From Azolla caroliniana (lineage: Eukaryota > Polypodiophyta): DNA of 64,000 nt. Positions 1 through 10,129 of the stretch are shown piece by piece. The stretch lies in the NCBI GenBank assembly GCA_043228905.1, contig JBHGNT010000015.1:15624001-15688000 (forward strand), read 5' to 3'. The first letter of the stretch is position 1. Each line of letters opens with the position of its first letter. The notes beneath the pieces are model-generated. The model searched no databases. It was not told the DNA's origin and was given only the letters and a program-made list of their open reading frames with translations. The position numbers and the translations under genes were made by a program.

Positions 1-1063
1 ACTAGTCAGCCAACCAATAAATATATGTGTGTATATATATATATATATGAGTTAGGGCAAGAGGATTATCACCTTATGTATGTGAGAGCAGAGTTGAAGT
101 TAGCATGCAAGAGACAGAGAGCTGAGATAGCATGGACTGTGTGAGAGACAGTGTGCTGAGACAGAGTGAAGGAAGTGCTAAGGCAGCTCGATTGAAGAAG
201 ACAGAGTGAAAATAGAGCAACACTAAGAATGTTGAGTGTTTAACAAAAATTGTGTGAGCAAGGTACAGAGAAGAGAGAAAGAAAGAAAGGGCAAACATTG
301 TTTTGTGGAAATTTCCCAAACCCTAGAAGTGGTTTCGGACAACAATCTGTGGTACCATATACCCGAGCAGGCTCTGTTGTCCTATGCACCATTGTTCTAT
401 TGTAAGCTTTGTGTTGAGAGATCAAGCTCAACTTAGTTTAGTTAGTTAGTCAACCATGTAACTTCGTAGTTACCTAGATAGAATCTAGTTAGAAGTGTTG
501 ACTAGGACCTTGTACTTGAGTGGGATATTCTAGATCCTCCACTCCCAAGTACATTTAATATAGGACTTACACCTTTGTACCTACATTCTCCTCACACATG
601 TGCACCCTTGCACATGAGATCTATATATACCTCATTGTGGGTATTTTTGTATTTGATGATGATAATGCTAATTTAATATACTTACTCATCCCCCATCTTG
701 TGTTATTCGTAAGTGTATCTTCCTCTCTCTCTCTCTTCCTCTCACACACATACACACATATCACTTAATCTTCCTCTTATCAACTAATCACATAATTAGG
801 TACTAATTAACCCTTGCTTAATTACTCACCTTATTCTTAACACTTTGTCTCCTCTCTAGTGTTTGATATAATATTTCTTTGAGTCTTTCCCTTAGCAAAC
901 TAGGGAGTCTTGTAATCTTGAGTTGTATACTCTTGACTCATAGTGGAAATTTTATTGCTCCATGATTTTCCCTAGTTTTAGGGTTTCCATGTAAATTGTG
1001 TGTATTTTGATTTCTATTTGTCTCAGAACAATTTTCTGTTTATCTCTAATTGTAAACATATCA
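1..1063 (+). repeat. 5' LTR of copia A (left end outside the window)
   Basis: The block ends in CATATCA, followed by a primer binding site. It matches 13500-14584 over long stretches: the attatcaccttatg segment, the CCATTGTTCTATTGTA segment and the final CTCAGAACAATTTTCTG to CATATCA segment. The right copy lacks about 430 bp that are present here (roughly 400-835). The left copy lacks the MITE and a 106-bp duplication found in the right copy. Confidence 0.85.
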
Positions 1064-1066
1064 AAC

Positions 1067-1079
1067 TGGTATTAGAGCA
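1067..1079 (+). other. Primer binding site of copia A
   Basis: TGGTATTAGAGCA starts 3 bp after the LTR end. It differs by one base from the initiator-Met tRNA complement (TGGTATCAGAGC) usual in plant Ty1/copia elements. Confidence 0.85.
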
Positions 1080-1090
1080 TTAGGTTCTAG

Positions 1091-1404
1091 ATGAAAGGAA
1101 GTGTGAGTGGTTTTCCAGGAAGGATAGTCCTAAAATCTCACAACTATTCTAACGAGAAGATCAAGATGGAGGATCTTCTAATAGTTAGGGATCTATATGA
1201 GCTGATAGATAGGAAGGTTGTGGCAACCATCAGGCAATGGGGGTAATAGAGTCTGAGTGGAAAACCCTAAATAGAAAGGTTGGGGCAACCATTAGACAAT
1301 GTGTAGACGTGAGCTCCTTCAACATGTAGCGAATGATACAAATGCCCACGACTTGTGGCATAAGCTCTCTGGCTTGTATGAAAGGGAAAATGCTCTAAAC
1401 AATT
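1091..1404 (+). pseudogene. Copia A gag, N-terminal part (broken)
   Basis: An ATG lies 11 bp after the PBS. The translation shows the plant copia Gag start, with MEDLLIVRDLYELIDRK and then, in another frame, WKTLNRKVGATIRQ. A stop at about 1245, a local repeat of the AACCATCAGGCAATG motif and a frameshift break it. At about 1404 it is cut by a minus-strand LINE and resumes at 4187. It is not expressible as it stands. Confidence 0.75.
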
Positions 1405-1500
1405 ATTAGAATTATAATTAGAATTTTTATCATCCATAAAGAGACGAATTTTGACCTATGGGACCAGAGTATACATGTGTTCTTGATATGTGTCTCCTTC

Positions 1501-2194
1501 CTAAGAAGGTGTATTCATACATTGAAGCACAAAGTTTCTATGTGTGAATAAAGCATACACATATGAGCTCAACCGTCTCGATGGTGTCTTAAGTATGACA
1601 CTTAAGTTATCACTCCCTCTTAGTATGTCAGCATATCTTGAACGAATTGCACTATATGTCGAGCATGTGAAGAGCAAGTGACAGTCATCCTCTACCATGC
1701 CTTCATTGCATACTTTGCATGTCTTCAAATTAGTTTTCTCAACTATAGGAGCCACACCTTCATGCATATATAGCCTTTGTACATAGTCTAACATCTTTTC
1801 ATTTGTAAAGTGGACTTTCACATCTTCTTTCTTACCCTTGAGTTGTCCCCATGCTAATTTTGGTTTGAGCTTAAACAAGTTTTTTTTTCTTTTTCATCTC
1901 TTGCATTTGGAAATGTCTTCTTTTCTTTCTCCTCACTACTTTCTTATATAGGTGCCATGCAACAATATTTTCATTTTCTTCCTCGATGGACTTAAACCAT
2001 TTGAGATACATCTTACATTCATCGTCGAACGAAGAATTACATGGAAAACTACACGTCTTATGCCCACTCACATGCCTCTTAAAGTATTGATACCCAACCT
2101 TAAGGATGATATCCTTCAAATGTTGCCAATTTTCTTTAACATCGTTGTTTAGAGAGAAATTTAACAAATGGTTCTCCACTTCATTTGCATACAT
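1501..2194 (-). pseudogene. LINE EN-RT linker and C-terminal zinc-knuckle tail
   Basis: The segment 2194-1871 is a helical basic linker ending in a lysine run. The segment 1878-1501 carries CKVCNEG and, downstream, HLLFTC, the C-x2-C-x(n)-H-x4-C tail that follows RT in plant LINEs. The whole RT domain (no YADD box) is missing between them, so an internal deletion has joined linker to tail. Confidence 0.6.
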
Positions 2195-2215
2195 CTTAGC
2201 TTTTTCGTAGCAAGG

Positions 2216-3022
2216 TCAAATGATACATCTTTTTTTATCGTTCACTCCATGGCATCTATTGGTGAAATGTGGAATTGCAAGCTCTAGGTACAATGGTTTG
2301 TGGTTTGAGTTCGGAGATAGAGAACCAACATTAAACACATTCACCAATGATAGATCACATGCCAACATTAATGCGTAATCAACCACTCTTCTTTCACTCG
2401 AGGATGGTAAACATGTAAGTGCATTTGTCAATGGGAATGCCTTTATACCATTTAGGATAATCAAGTTTGTGCAATTTAACATATGTATCAAAAGTTTTCC
2501 ATAATCAGACATGACACAATCCTCTGAGTCATGCAATAGACAATGTTCTACTACATTTTCTTCAAATGTCTCCACGTTTTGGAGATTTCCAACTCTTGCA
2601 TTGAAGTCTCCTATAATTAAAACATTACCAAGATTCTCAAATGAAAGTATATCATGGCATAATTCTGTAAAAGGATCATCACAATCTAACCTAAACCTAC
2701 TATAGTAGTTTGAGTCTTTGTGAGGAATTGCAACTATATACAACTTCTCTTTCCCCGAATTAACCTCTATCCATATGCATTTATTATAGTCATCATATTT
2801 GCATACTTTGATAGAATTATCCAAGATCTCATGGTAGATACATGTTATCCCGGCGCGCCCAATATTCCCTTTGGAGTGAGGCCATATCAATTTTAAGAGG
2901 TACGTATACGTTTTGCCTCATGTTCCCATGTTTCAGCCAAAAATATAATATACATACCTTGAGCTACATCATTGAGTCCTAAACCCTTATTCCATGGATA
3001 TCCTCTACAATTCCAAAACATT
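2216..3022 (-). pseudogene. LINE AP-endonuclease domain (decayed)
   Basis: The region starts near 3019 with WNCRGYPWNKG, the conserved EN opening. It continues in a second frame with LIIGDFNAR, the APE catalytic motif, and ends with SNHKPLYLEL where functional enzymes have S-D-H. A 224-codon frame covers 2890-2216; the N-terminal part needs a frame change near 2890. The D-to-N change and the frame break mean the nicking activity used for target-primed reverse transcription is lost. Confidence 0.7.
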
Positions 3023-3143
3023 ACTTTCAATCGTGAAGCACTTATAGTCCCATATGTCGTTGCTTGCTATGCCTTTTGATTTGCTTTCCTAGATGCATAT
3101 GCTTGCCTTCTATGTTCTTACTCTTGTGGTTTTCTATCCTCTG

Positions 3144-3884
3144 TTACAAAAAAACTTGTCGCTTTAAGTACAACTTACTACTATCTAGAATCATTGCCCT
3201 TTTACGTTCATCAAGGATTGTACAAACAATAGCTTGAGATGACTTTCCCTCTAGTTGTTTTTTTCCAACCCTATGTGCGGCATATACAATAACATCTCGC
3301 ATAGCAAAGTGATCTTCAAATAATTTCGTAATATTCTCTCCAATAGATAATGCATTCTCTGTTTCATTCTCTTGCATACCTCTAATGACAATATTTTTCT
3401 TTCTTCTTTCGATTTCATATAGTTGCTCCTTTGCATCTAACACATCCATGGTATTAGAATGCCTTTGCATGATTTTCGGTGTTTCTTTCAAGAGAGCACC
3501 TTTCCACCTTGTCATGATCACATCTTCCTTCCCTTCAATTGTAGATTTTATTTCGGCATTTGCCTTCACCAAAATCTCTTTTTCTACTTCAAGACTCAAC
3601 ATTTTTCTTTCTATTTCAGGCATTCGATTATCTTGCATTTGAATAGTCATGTTCTTCATTGCATGTAGTTCTTCACGCAAAGCTTTAATCTCTAAATTTT
3701 GCATTTCCATTGTATGTTGAAGAGTTAATTCTCTCTCTTTATAACCATACATTTCACTTTGCATATGCATCACTGTCTCTTGCAATGAGATATACATAGC
3801 TGCCATCTTTTCCATTGACAAAGTATGCATTTGATTGTTTGGGCTTTCAATCACATCATCATTGACTTTTACTCCTCTTGGCAT
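3144..3884 (-). CDS. LINE ORF1-like protein (coiled coil plus L1-type RNA-binding domain)
   Basis: The frame is open for 246 codons from ATG 3884; a longer open frame continues upstream but enters the CT-repeat leader. Residues of about 20-165 are rich in E, K, M and L with heptad spacing, which suggests an oligomerising coiled coil. The last about 75 residues contain RRKKNIVIRGM, then YAAHRVGKK and ILDERKRAMIL. This resembles the RRM-type core of L1 ORF1p (Transposase_22 family). In L1 elements this protein binds the element RNA as a nucleic-acid chaperone. The endonuclease region follows directly on the same strand. The frame is intact, but the rest of the element is dead. The family assignment is by eye. 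Confidence 0.6.
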   Translation of the reverse strand: MPRGVKVNDDVIESPNNQMHTLSMEKMAAMYISLQETVMHMQSEMYGYKERELTLQHTMEMQNLEIKALREELHAMKNMTIQMQDNRMPEIERKMLSLEVEKEILVKANAEIKSTIEGKEDVIMTRWKGALLKETPKIMQRHSNTMDVLDAKEQLYEIERRKKNIVIRGMQENETENALSIGENITKLFEDHFAMRDVIVYAAHRVGKKQLEGKSSQAIVCTILDERKRAMILDSSKLYLKRQVFL

Positions 3885-4138
3885 ATTTACTATTAATAAT
3901 TTATGAAAGAAGAAGTAGAATGTACCTTTCAATTGATTTAGCGTTTCAAAATCTACCTTGAGTTTGAGGAACCGCGAGCGGGGTAAAGAGGGTTGTGGAC
4001 GAAAATGCTCATAACTTCTCACAGCGATAACAGAATTCAACAAATAAACAATCGTTAGAAATTTCTCGGAAAGAGGTTTCCAACGAGCTATAGAATGATG
4101 GAGGGAGAGAAACCGGCGCACAGAAGAAAGAAAGGAGG

Positions 4139-4139
4139 A

Positions 4140-4182
<43 letters not shown>
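4139..4182. repeat. (GA)n microsatellite at the LINE 5' end
   Basis: About 20 GA dinucleotides in a row lie between the LINE leader and the resumed copia gag. The Ser-Leu runs predicted across it on the minus strand are an artefact of the repeat. Confidence 0.95.
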
Positions 4183-4184
<2 letters not shown>

Positions 4185-4186
4185 AA

Positions 4187-4506
4187 TGAGGCTAAAGTAC
4201 ACATATGATGATAGCATTTTGGTGCACATCAGTACTTTCATGGGGTTAGTAAACCAGCTAGCATCATCGAAGTTCCCATTAGATGATGTGATGCAGGCCC
4301 TATTACTACTTTGTACCCTACCGAACAGTTGGGAGAACCTAGTTGTGTCACTTAGTGTTTCTTGTCAAGAAGAGAACTTGTCTTTACAAGTAGTAAAGAC
4401 AAGCATTCTGAACGAAGAGACAAGAAGAAAAGATAAGGATGACTTGTCTCAATCGGAAGCGAATGTGGCACAAAACCTTGGTAGAGGAAGTAGTAAGCAT
4501 AGGAGT
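4187..4506 (+). pseudogene. Copia A gag, middle part
   Basis: An open frame gives GLVNQLASSKFPLDD and LCTLPNSWENLVVSLS, the UBN2-type Gag core of plant Ty1/copia, followed by the NEETRRKDKD linker. It ends at 4506, where the gypsy element begins. The frame continues exactly at 9510 after removal of that element and one copy of the 5-bp target duplication. Confidence 0.85.
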
Positions 4507-5023
4507 TGTTGTCTCTATCAACCGACACAATGAATCGAACGTCTTAATCAGTAAGTCATTTGGTCAAGATGATTGTGGTTGGAAATGTGATGTTTGCTGA
4601 CCCTGATAATTACTTACTCAGAACATTACATAGATAGTGATTCACTGAGAACTTAATTAATAAGATTATGACATACAATCTTGATCGACTGATAGTTATA
4701 AATATAATCTGCGTAATAGAGAAAATGAACAAAACTTCTGACACAACAAGTACTCTAACTACCAAAATTATATTAATATAACTAAAAACAAACCAATGTT
4801 GATACAATGCTCTTTTTTATTGGCGACTTGAGAGACTTTCCCAAGATAGTACACTTGCCTGTTCGGCAAGAACCTACAGTTACCTTAACTGTTCTATTTT
4901 CTTAATTACTCTATTTTCTACTTGAAAAAAATACAATATCGACCACTTCTTTTCACACTTAGTCCGACTCCGACTCCGACTACTTTGTCAACCGTTATAC
5001 TTCCGCTAGCCAACCGGCTAACA
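4507..5023. repeat. Left LTR of the gypsy element
   Basis: It begins TGTTGTCTCT and ends ACCGGCTAACA, about 517 bp. Its last about 50 bp are recognisable again at 9460-9509. It contains no convincing gene. Confidence 0.65.
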
Positions 5024-5025
5024 CA

Positions 5026-5042
5026 TGGCACGCCCGTGGGAC
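5026..5042 (+). other. Primer-binding-site-like motif next to the left LTR
   Basis: TGGCACGCCCGTGGGAC lies 2 bp after the LTR-like end CTAACA. This is the spacing and style of PBS regions in plant Tat-type gypsy elements. It reads on the + strand, whereas the integrase reads on the minus strand. Confidence 0.45.
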
Positions 5043-5069
5043 ACTGTCTTGCACGGTCGAACCCCACAC

Positions 5070-7600
5070 TTAGTCTTGGTCATCCCTGTCAACATCATCA
5101 GCTTCTTGCTCCTCGTAATTCAGGTCGTCCTCACCAGTTTCTTCCGCATCATCATCTTCGTTTAGTATGTCCAGCAAAGTAGGTTCTTCGCCCTCTTGAT
5201 CTTTAATGTCATCTGGAGCTAGTTGATCTTCTGCGTGTTGTGCTTGCTCCATTCTCAGAATCAACTCTGCCTCTTCCTATTTTGGGTCTTCTTGCTCCAT
5301 TTGTACCCCTTGGTACGACTCATTGATACGTACTGTTTGACCAGACCCCTCCTCAGTTGATTCTTTATCTTTGTTTTCCTCCTATTCACCTTCCTTCTGG
5401 CAGCATTCCCTTTCGTAGGCTTCAAGCTCTAGCGTGAGCGTTATTTGTTGGTCGTCGTATTCCTCCAGCAACTTGTTGATTTCTTTCTTGCGGCACATTG
5501 TGAGCTCATAGATGTCGGCCGCTAGCTCGTCTTGTATCGTGGTTATGCTCGCTTCATCCATTTTAAAGAATCCTTGGCCCTTCTTTTTCCTATTCTCGTG
5601 GTCGGCCCTTAATAGTTGCAATTCCGCCGCCTGGGCCGACCACTACTGCCAGCCTTCCTCCAGGGTCTTTATGATAGTCCTAATGCATCCGTTGCTTGTG
5701 TCGGCTCAAGATGTCCTTTACCTTTTCCTCACCCATGCTAAGGTGGTATTTTAAAGCACTAATTTCGTTTTGTAGCTCTTCTTGTCGAGCTGCCTTGGAG
5801 TCATGCTCGATCATCATTTTTGCTTCGGAGACCATGACGGCATTCCGCACCTGTTCATACTTCTCGGTGAGCTATCGGTACCATTGAGTCATCTCGTCTT
5901 TGTCGGCTTCGAATGCAGTTGTGTGAATCTGATATATCTCCTGTTGTGTGTTAAGGGTTTGCTTGGAGTTCATCGATCATTCCTTCTTTCATGTTAAAAT
6001 GTATTTTGATATGTGTAATTTGACCATTAAGTGGTCAATTTCCTCCTCCTTTGATCGAAACGTATCCTGGAGTTTCATCTGGTTGTTCAAAGTCAATCTT
6101 TCATGCTCTGTAATTTGGTCTCCGCCTCTTCTGTTCTCTTATTGGCTCGTTCGATTATCTCCTCCTTCTCCTATAGTTGATCCCATAACTGCATGTCGGG
6201 TACATGTGGGATCTGTGTTTCACTCTTTTGAAGACGTTCCTCCGTTACCTTTAGCTCTGATTTGACTTATTCTAGTTGGATCGTTAATTCTTCATTAGAT
6301 TTCTTGGTTGTCGACCATTCTGCGTGCATGTGTTCTAATGTTGTTGTGGTACGCTTGCAAACTTCGGCTATCTCCTTTGCTTCCCGAGTTGTTTTAGCCA
6401 ATTCTTGATGAGCTTCGACCAAAGTTGTATTTAGAGCAGGTATTTGAATTGCTATACCTTTATTCCTGACATCTCGTTGTCGGCCGATATGTTGTAGTTC
6501 TTGTTCTTCCTCCGGTTCGAGGACACCCAACATTGAGCGTTGGATCATCTCCTAGTCCTTGTGTTCCTACGCCAATTGATTAGAAGCAAATTGCATGCGC
6601 TTAGCTAACCAGTCTACCAGCTTGTATGATATGCCAAAACATAGTATAGTTGTAATTTCATGAGCCGTTGGTGGTATGTCTGGTATTTCGAGGACTTCAT
6701 TCGGGGATATCTTTGATGCTTTACCTTTCTCCATCGTGCTTCTCAGAACGTAGTCGGCTGGTTCGACAATGGTTGTTCCTTGTTTCCGTTTTTGTTGGTC
6801 GGCCCACTACTTCTTTCCGAATTTTGTTCTTTTTGTCAGCCGACTCATTTCCTGGTTCTGTTGTTCATTGTCAGTTTGTTGTGAAGCTAACCAACTATTC
6901 TCTTTAAGATGCGGTGGTAACGCTTCCATAGTTTCTGCTTGTGGCCTACTACATTCTTGCCGCGTATGAGGAAGTTGTTCTTCATCTCTATTGGGTTGGG
7001 GTTGGGTCCTTGCTTCTTCTTGTGGTCGTTCTGTTTTTTCCTGACTTTCTTGCCACTTCTCATGTGGTTGTGTCAATATTTTCCTTCGTGCCGACTACTG
7101 CGACAATGCCCATGATGAGTGCCCCTTTTCTATTTCCAAGGTCTGACGTCCCTGCGTGGTCACTATCGTTGAGCACAATATAGTTAGCCATTGTGCAAAA
7201 ATCTTTTTCATGGGTTTTCCTCTCCTAACGCCATGTAACTGTTCACAAAACGTGACTATGTACCCCCAGTCGATTGTCTGCCCTTCATATGTTGCAGTAA
7301 TGAATTCGGCCCTTTGCTTGGGCATGCAGTAAGATCTAGGGCTCACACAAACAACTTCCAATAGAAATTTCGCAACATCATGAAAGAAAAGATATTTACC
7401 CCCTTGTGATCGATATGCTTTTGCTAAGGGGGAATACTCACTAAAATACGACTCAAGAACATCCATCTTGACCGCATCCATCTCATTGTAGCCTTCATTC
7501 TTGAGGTTTAAAATTCGGTGTACCTGTTTGTTTGTGATTTTATCGATGTTGATCCGTTTAATGACTTCATTCGCCTGTGAATGAGGTTAGGCGTCTGTTA
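5070..7600 (-). pseudogene. Extra reading frame downstream of gypsy integrase (coiled coil, acidic tail)
   Basis: Reading from about 7600 to 5070 on the minus strand, coding-like stretches follow one another with stops and frame changes. First (7481-7095) is a globular segment with YEGQTIDWGYIVTFCEQLHG. Next come a Gln/Glu-rich segment (7076-6807), a coiled coil (6548-6267), a Lys/Glu-rich helix (5621-5382) and a strongly acidic C-terminus (5264-5070, many D/E). It lies between integrase and LTR, in the sense direction of integrase. Extra ORFs at this place are known in some plant gypsy lineages; the function of this one is unknown. It is too broken to make a full-length protein. Confidence 0.55.
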
Positions 7601-8036
7601 TCCGAAGATAACCATCCAACCCATTAGTGTTCAGCCATCTTCTTAGATGTTCAGGAATGTGGATTGACATATCTTCTTCTTGTTCTTCATCGTCTGCTAC
7701 TACATTGTCTGCTTTGCAGGAATTTGAGGACCAAAGTCATCTACGTGCTTGCTTGTTGGTTGTTTCTGTTGTCGGTGTTTTCTTGTTCTTCGTTGTGCTC
7801 TGTTGCGTTGCTTGATGAGTTCTTGTTTCTCTGTCTTGTTCTACATCAGGAAAAGGGAAAGAAAGAGTTTTTTGTAAAAGAGTGGTTCATAACTCGAGAT
7901 GGAACGGTGTCAAAATAGAATCTTCTATTAATGACGTCCTTTAAGAGCCACTCCTCGAAATGATTTCCATCAATCATCATGCACCTCTATAAATAATTTG
8001 AAAATGATAGTGCCAAGAAACACTTATGCCAAGATT

Positions 8037-8085
8037 TGTTTTTTATTTCCTTTTTCTTTTCTTTTCTTTTCTTTTCTTTTCTTTT
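8037..8085. repeat. (TTTTC)n simple repeat
   Basis: About seven TTTTC units form a polypurine run on the integrase strand, between integrase and the extra reading frame. Confidence 0.9.
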
Positions 8086-8151
8086 AAGAATATTTACAAC
8101 ATAGCCCCTTTTACTTTATTATGGTCTTTCGACCATAATTGGGTTGGTCGG

Positions 8152-9383
8152 TCAACTACTTGCCTTCAGTAGAAAGGGGTTAGTCGGTGTTGGCCCGTGA
8201 TATGGTTTTAGTCGAAAATCATTTACCCATTTTGGTAGTAGTTCGCTTGCCAATGTACCAAGTTGGTGTGTACCATTATTGTTGTCAACTATCCAATAGG
8301 GTCCTGTCCATCTGAATCGTAATTCCCCTGGGATAGACCCCATTTTAGTTTGAAATACTAACACTAGTTTGTCGATGTTGAAGAGCTTCTCTTTTCCCTG
8401 TTGGTGTCAATCGACAAAGGCTTTTGTTTTCCTCTGTTTATGTTCTAAATGCCACATTGACTGTAGCCAACTTTCTTCTAATGTAAGAAGTTGCACTTTT
8501 CGAATTCTCTCTGACTGTTCTTCATCCAGTCGCTCTGCCACCTGCACTCTTAGACTCGGAATCTGGAATTCAATTAGCATGACCGCCTCTAACTTGAAAG
8601 CCATCCGAAATGGGGCCGATCGAATGATCATAGTTTTGTAAGTCGTCTGATATGCCCATAATGCACTATGTAGTTTTTTATCCCAATATGTGCGATTGTT
8701 TGACAATTTTCTTTAAAATCATCTAAATCGTCTTATTGGTCGATTTTGCTAAGCCATTTTTTGTGGATAATAAGGTGTACTCCTCTTGTGCACTACTGCA
8801 TAATAATTTGTTAATTCATAAATTACTTTATTAATGAAATGATTACCCTGACCGCTTACTAGTTCTATCGGAGAGCCGAATCTGCACCAAATATATTCAT
8901 ATAGAAATTTGGTTGTTGATGCCACCGTATTATCTCCGAGAGGCTTTGTTTCGACCCACTTGGTACAATAGTCGGCGGCGACTATAATATACCAATTTCT
9001 AGTTTTTGCTACTACTGGCTTAAATGGTCCGACAAAGTCTAGAACCCATTTTTGAAATGGTTTAAGTGGCAAGACTGGTTGATGAGGTATTCAATCTTTT
9101 TCATTTGGTTGACCGATCCTTTGACATAAATTACATTGCCAAGAGTAATTTACCGTGTCCTTCATCGTCGTAGGCCACCATAAACCAGTATATCATACCT
9201 TTCGAGCGGTTGTTTCTCCTGCATAATGTCCGCTAGCAATTCCACAATGGGCTTCGCATAAAATGGTTTGTTTTTTGAATTGTCAAACCCCTCGCCGCTA
9301 GATTCCATTTGCTCCCTTATGATACAATGTTTCCTTCGGTAGGCAGAAATTCCAACTTCGAACAACCAAGCGTTTTCTTTCAT
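8152..9383 (-). pseudogene. Ty3/gypsy integrase (inactive)
   Basis: The order on the minus strand is: an HHCC zinc-binding region with AHCGIASGHYAG and CNLCQR (about 9270-9110, frame-shifted); a catalytic core with WVLDFVGPF and DYCTKWVE (9072-8749); then YWDKKLHSALWAYQTTYKT (8706 onward); and a C-terminal RWTGPYWI segment (8364-8152). The second catalytic Asp is gone: LVSGQG stands where the family has LVSDQG. Stops separate the parts. The gene is cut at 9385 by the LTR remnant, so RT and RNase H are missing. Confidence 0.85.
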
Positions 9384-9384
9384 C

Positions 9385-9509
9385 TGGCGACATGCCTTTC
9401 GGTGGTAAGCCCATACTTAGAAATGCAATCATCTCTGTGATCCATAAATCTGCGGATTCTTCATCTACTTCTGTCGACCTTTATACTTCAGCTAGCAGAC
9501 TGGCTAACA
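9385..9509. repeat. Right LTR remnant of the gypsy element
   Basis: It shares its terminal part with 4975-5023 (ttatacttc.gctagc...ggctaaca) and ends directly before the second copy of the target duplication. Only about 125 bp remain, so a deletion removed most of the LTR together with the adjoining gag-pol. Confidence 0.55.
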
Positions 9510-10128
9510 AGAGTCCACAATATCGAGACAAGTCTCATGCCATGTCAAAGTATAGAGGAAGTCTCACGTGTTTCTATTGTGGGAAACTTGGTCATTTCCA
9601 AAAGAATTGTCGACACCTTAAGAAAGCCAAAGGCATTGTTGATGATGTTGAACCTAGAAAAAATTCTTATGATAAAAAACACCGCAGCCATCGCAACCAG
9701 TGAGGAAGAACTGTTATTCATTTGTGAACAAGCTAGTGTCAATCTTACAAATGATGAGTGCTCTTGGGCAGTTGATTCTGACGCATCGTCTCACCTAAAC
9801 TCGGACAAGAAAATGTTTCTCATCTTATAGAACCGGTGACTATGACTATGTACAGATGGGAAATGATGGATCATGCAAGATCATTGGTATTGGAAGTGTG
9901 TGCTTGCTAACATCAACTGGTTGTAGGTTAATATTGAAGGTGTACAACATGTCCGGATGTCAGACTTAACCTGATATCAACCGGAAGACTTGACGACAAA
10001 GGGTACAATGGTAGTTTTCAGAATGGTATTTGGAAGTTTTACAAGGGAAATCTTATAGTGGCCTGAGCACAAAAACAGGACCTACATTATGTATATGCAT
10101 GCAAAATTGTGTAGAGATGAGGCCCATA
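9510..10128 (+). pseudogene. Copia A gag zinc knuckle, protease and GAG-pre-integrase
   Basis: After the gypsy insert, Gag resumes with SPQYRDKS and the CCHC knuckle CFYCGKLGHFQKNC (about 9568-9610). Then comes a protease with WAVDSDASSHL, where active copies have D-S-G, so the catalytic triplet is altered. A pre-integrase stretch follows (STGRLDDKGYNGS and HAKLCRDEAH). The frame is broken at 9830 and near 10060. It stops at about 10128, where copia B begins. The integrase and most of the RT that should follow are absent. Confidence 0.8.
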
Positions 10129-10129
10129 T

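Larger units (their letters stand above)
1405..4185 (-). mobile_element. LINE retrotransposon inserted in copia A gag, RT deleted
   Basis: In minus-strand order this carries a GA/CT-rich 5' leader, an ORF1 with coiled coil and RNA-binding fold (3884-3144), an AP-endonuclease-like region (about 3022-2216), an EN-RT linker (2194-1871) and the C-terminal zinc-knuckle tail (1878-1501). The reverse transcriptase that belongs between linker and tail is absent, because the two pieces abut at 1871-1878. The limits are set by where copia Gag similarity stops (about 1404) and resumes (4187). No clean target duplication was found. Confidence 0.8.
4507..9509 (-). mobile_element. Truncated Ty3/gypsy element nested in copia A gag
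   Basis: The insert is bounded by TG at 4507 and CA at 9508-9509, with near-identical 5-bp flanks (GGAGT at 4502-4506, AGAGT at 9510-9514). Left LTR 4507-5023 and the right LTR remnant 9385-9509 share their last about 45-60 bp, including ctagc..ac.ggctaaca. Inside, on the minus strand, lie a broken integrase (9383-8152) and a long extra reading frame (about 7600-5070). Gag, protease, RT and RNase H are deleted. The strand given is that of the integrase; the PBS-like motif beside the left LTR points the other way. Confidence 0.8.

Noticed and set aside
4060-4241. N-terminal extension of the LINE ORF1 with Ser-Leu repeats
   Set aside because: It is the (CT)n leader read through; ATG 3884 gives a protein beginning with normal composition.
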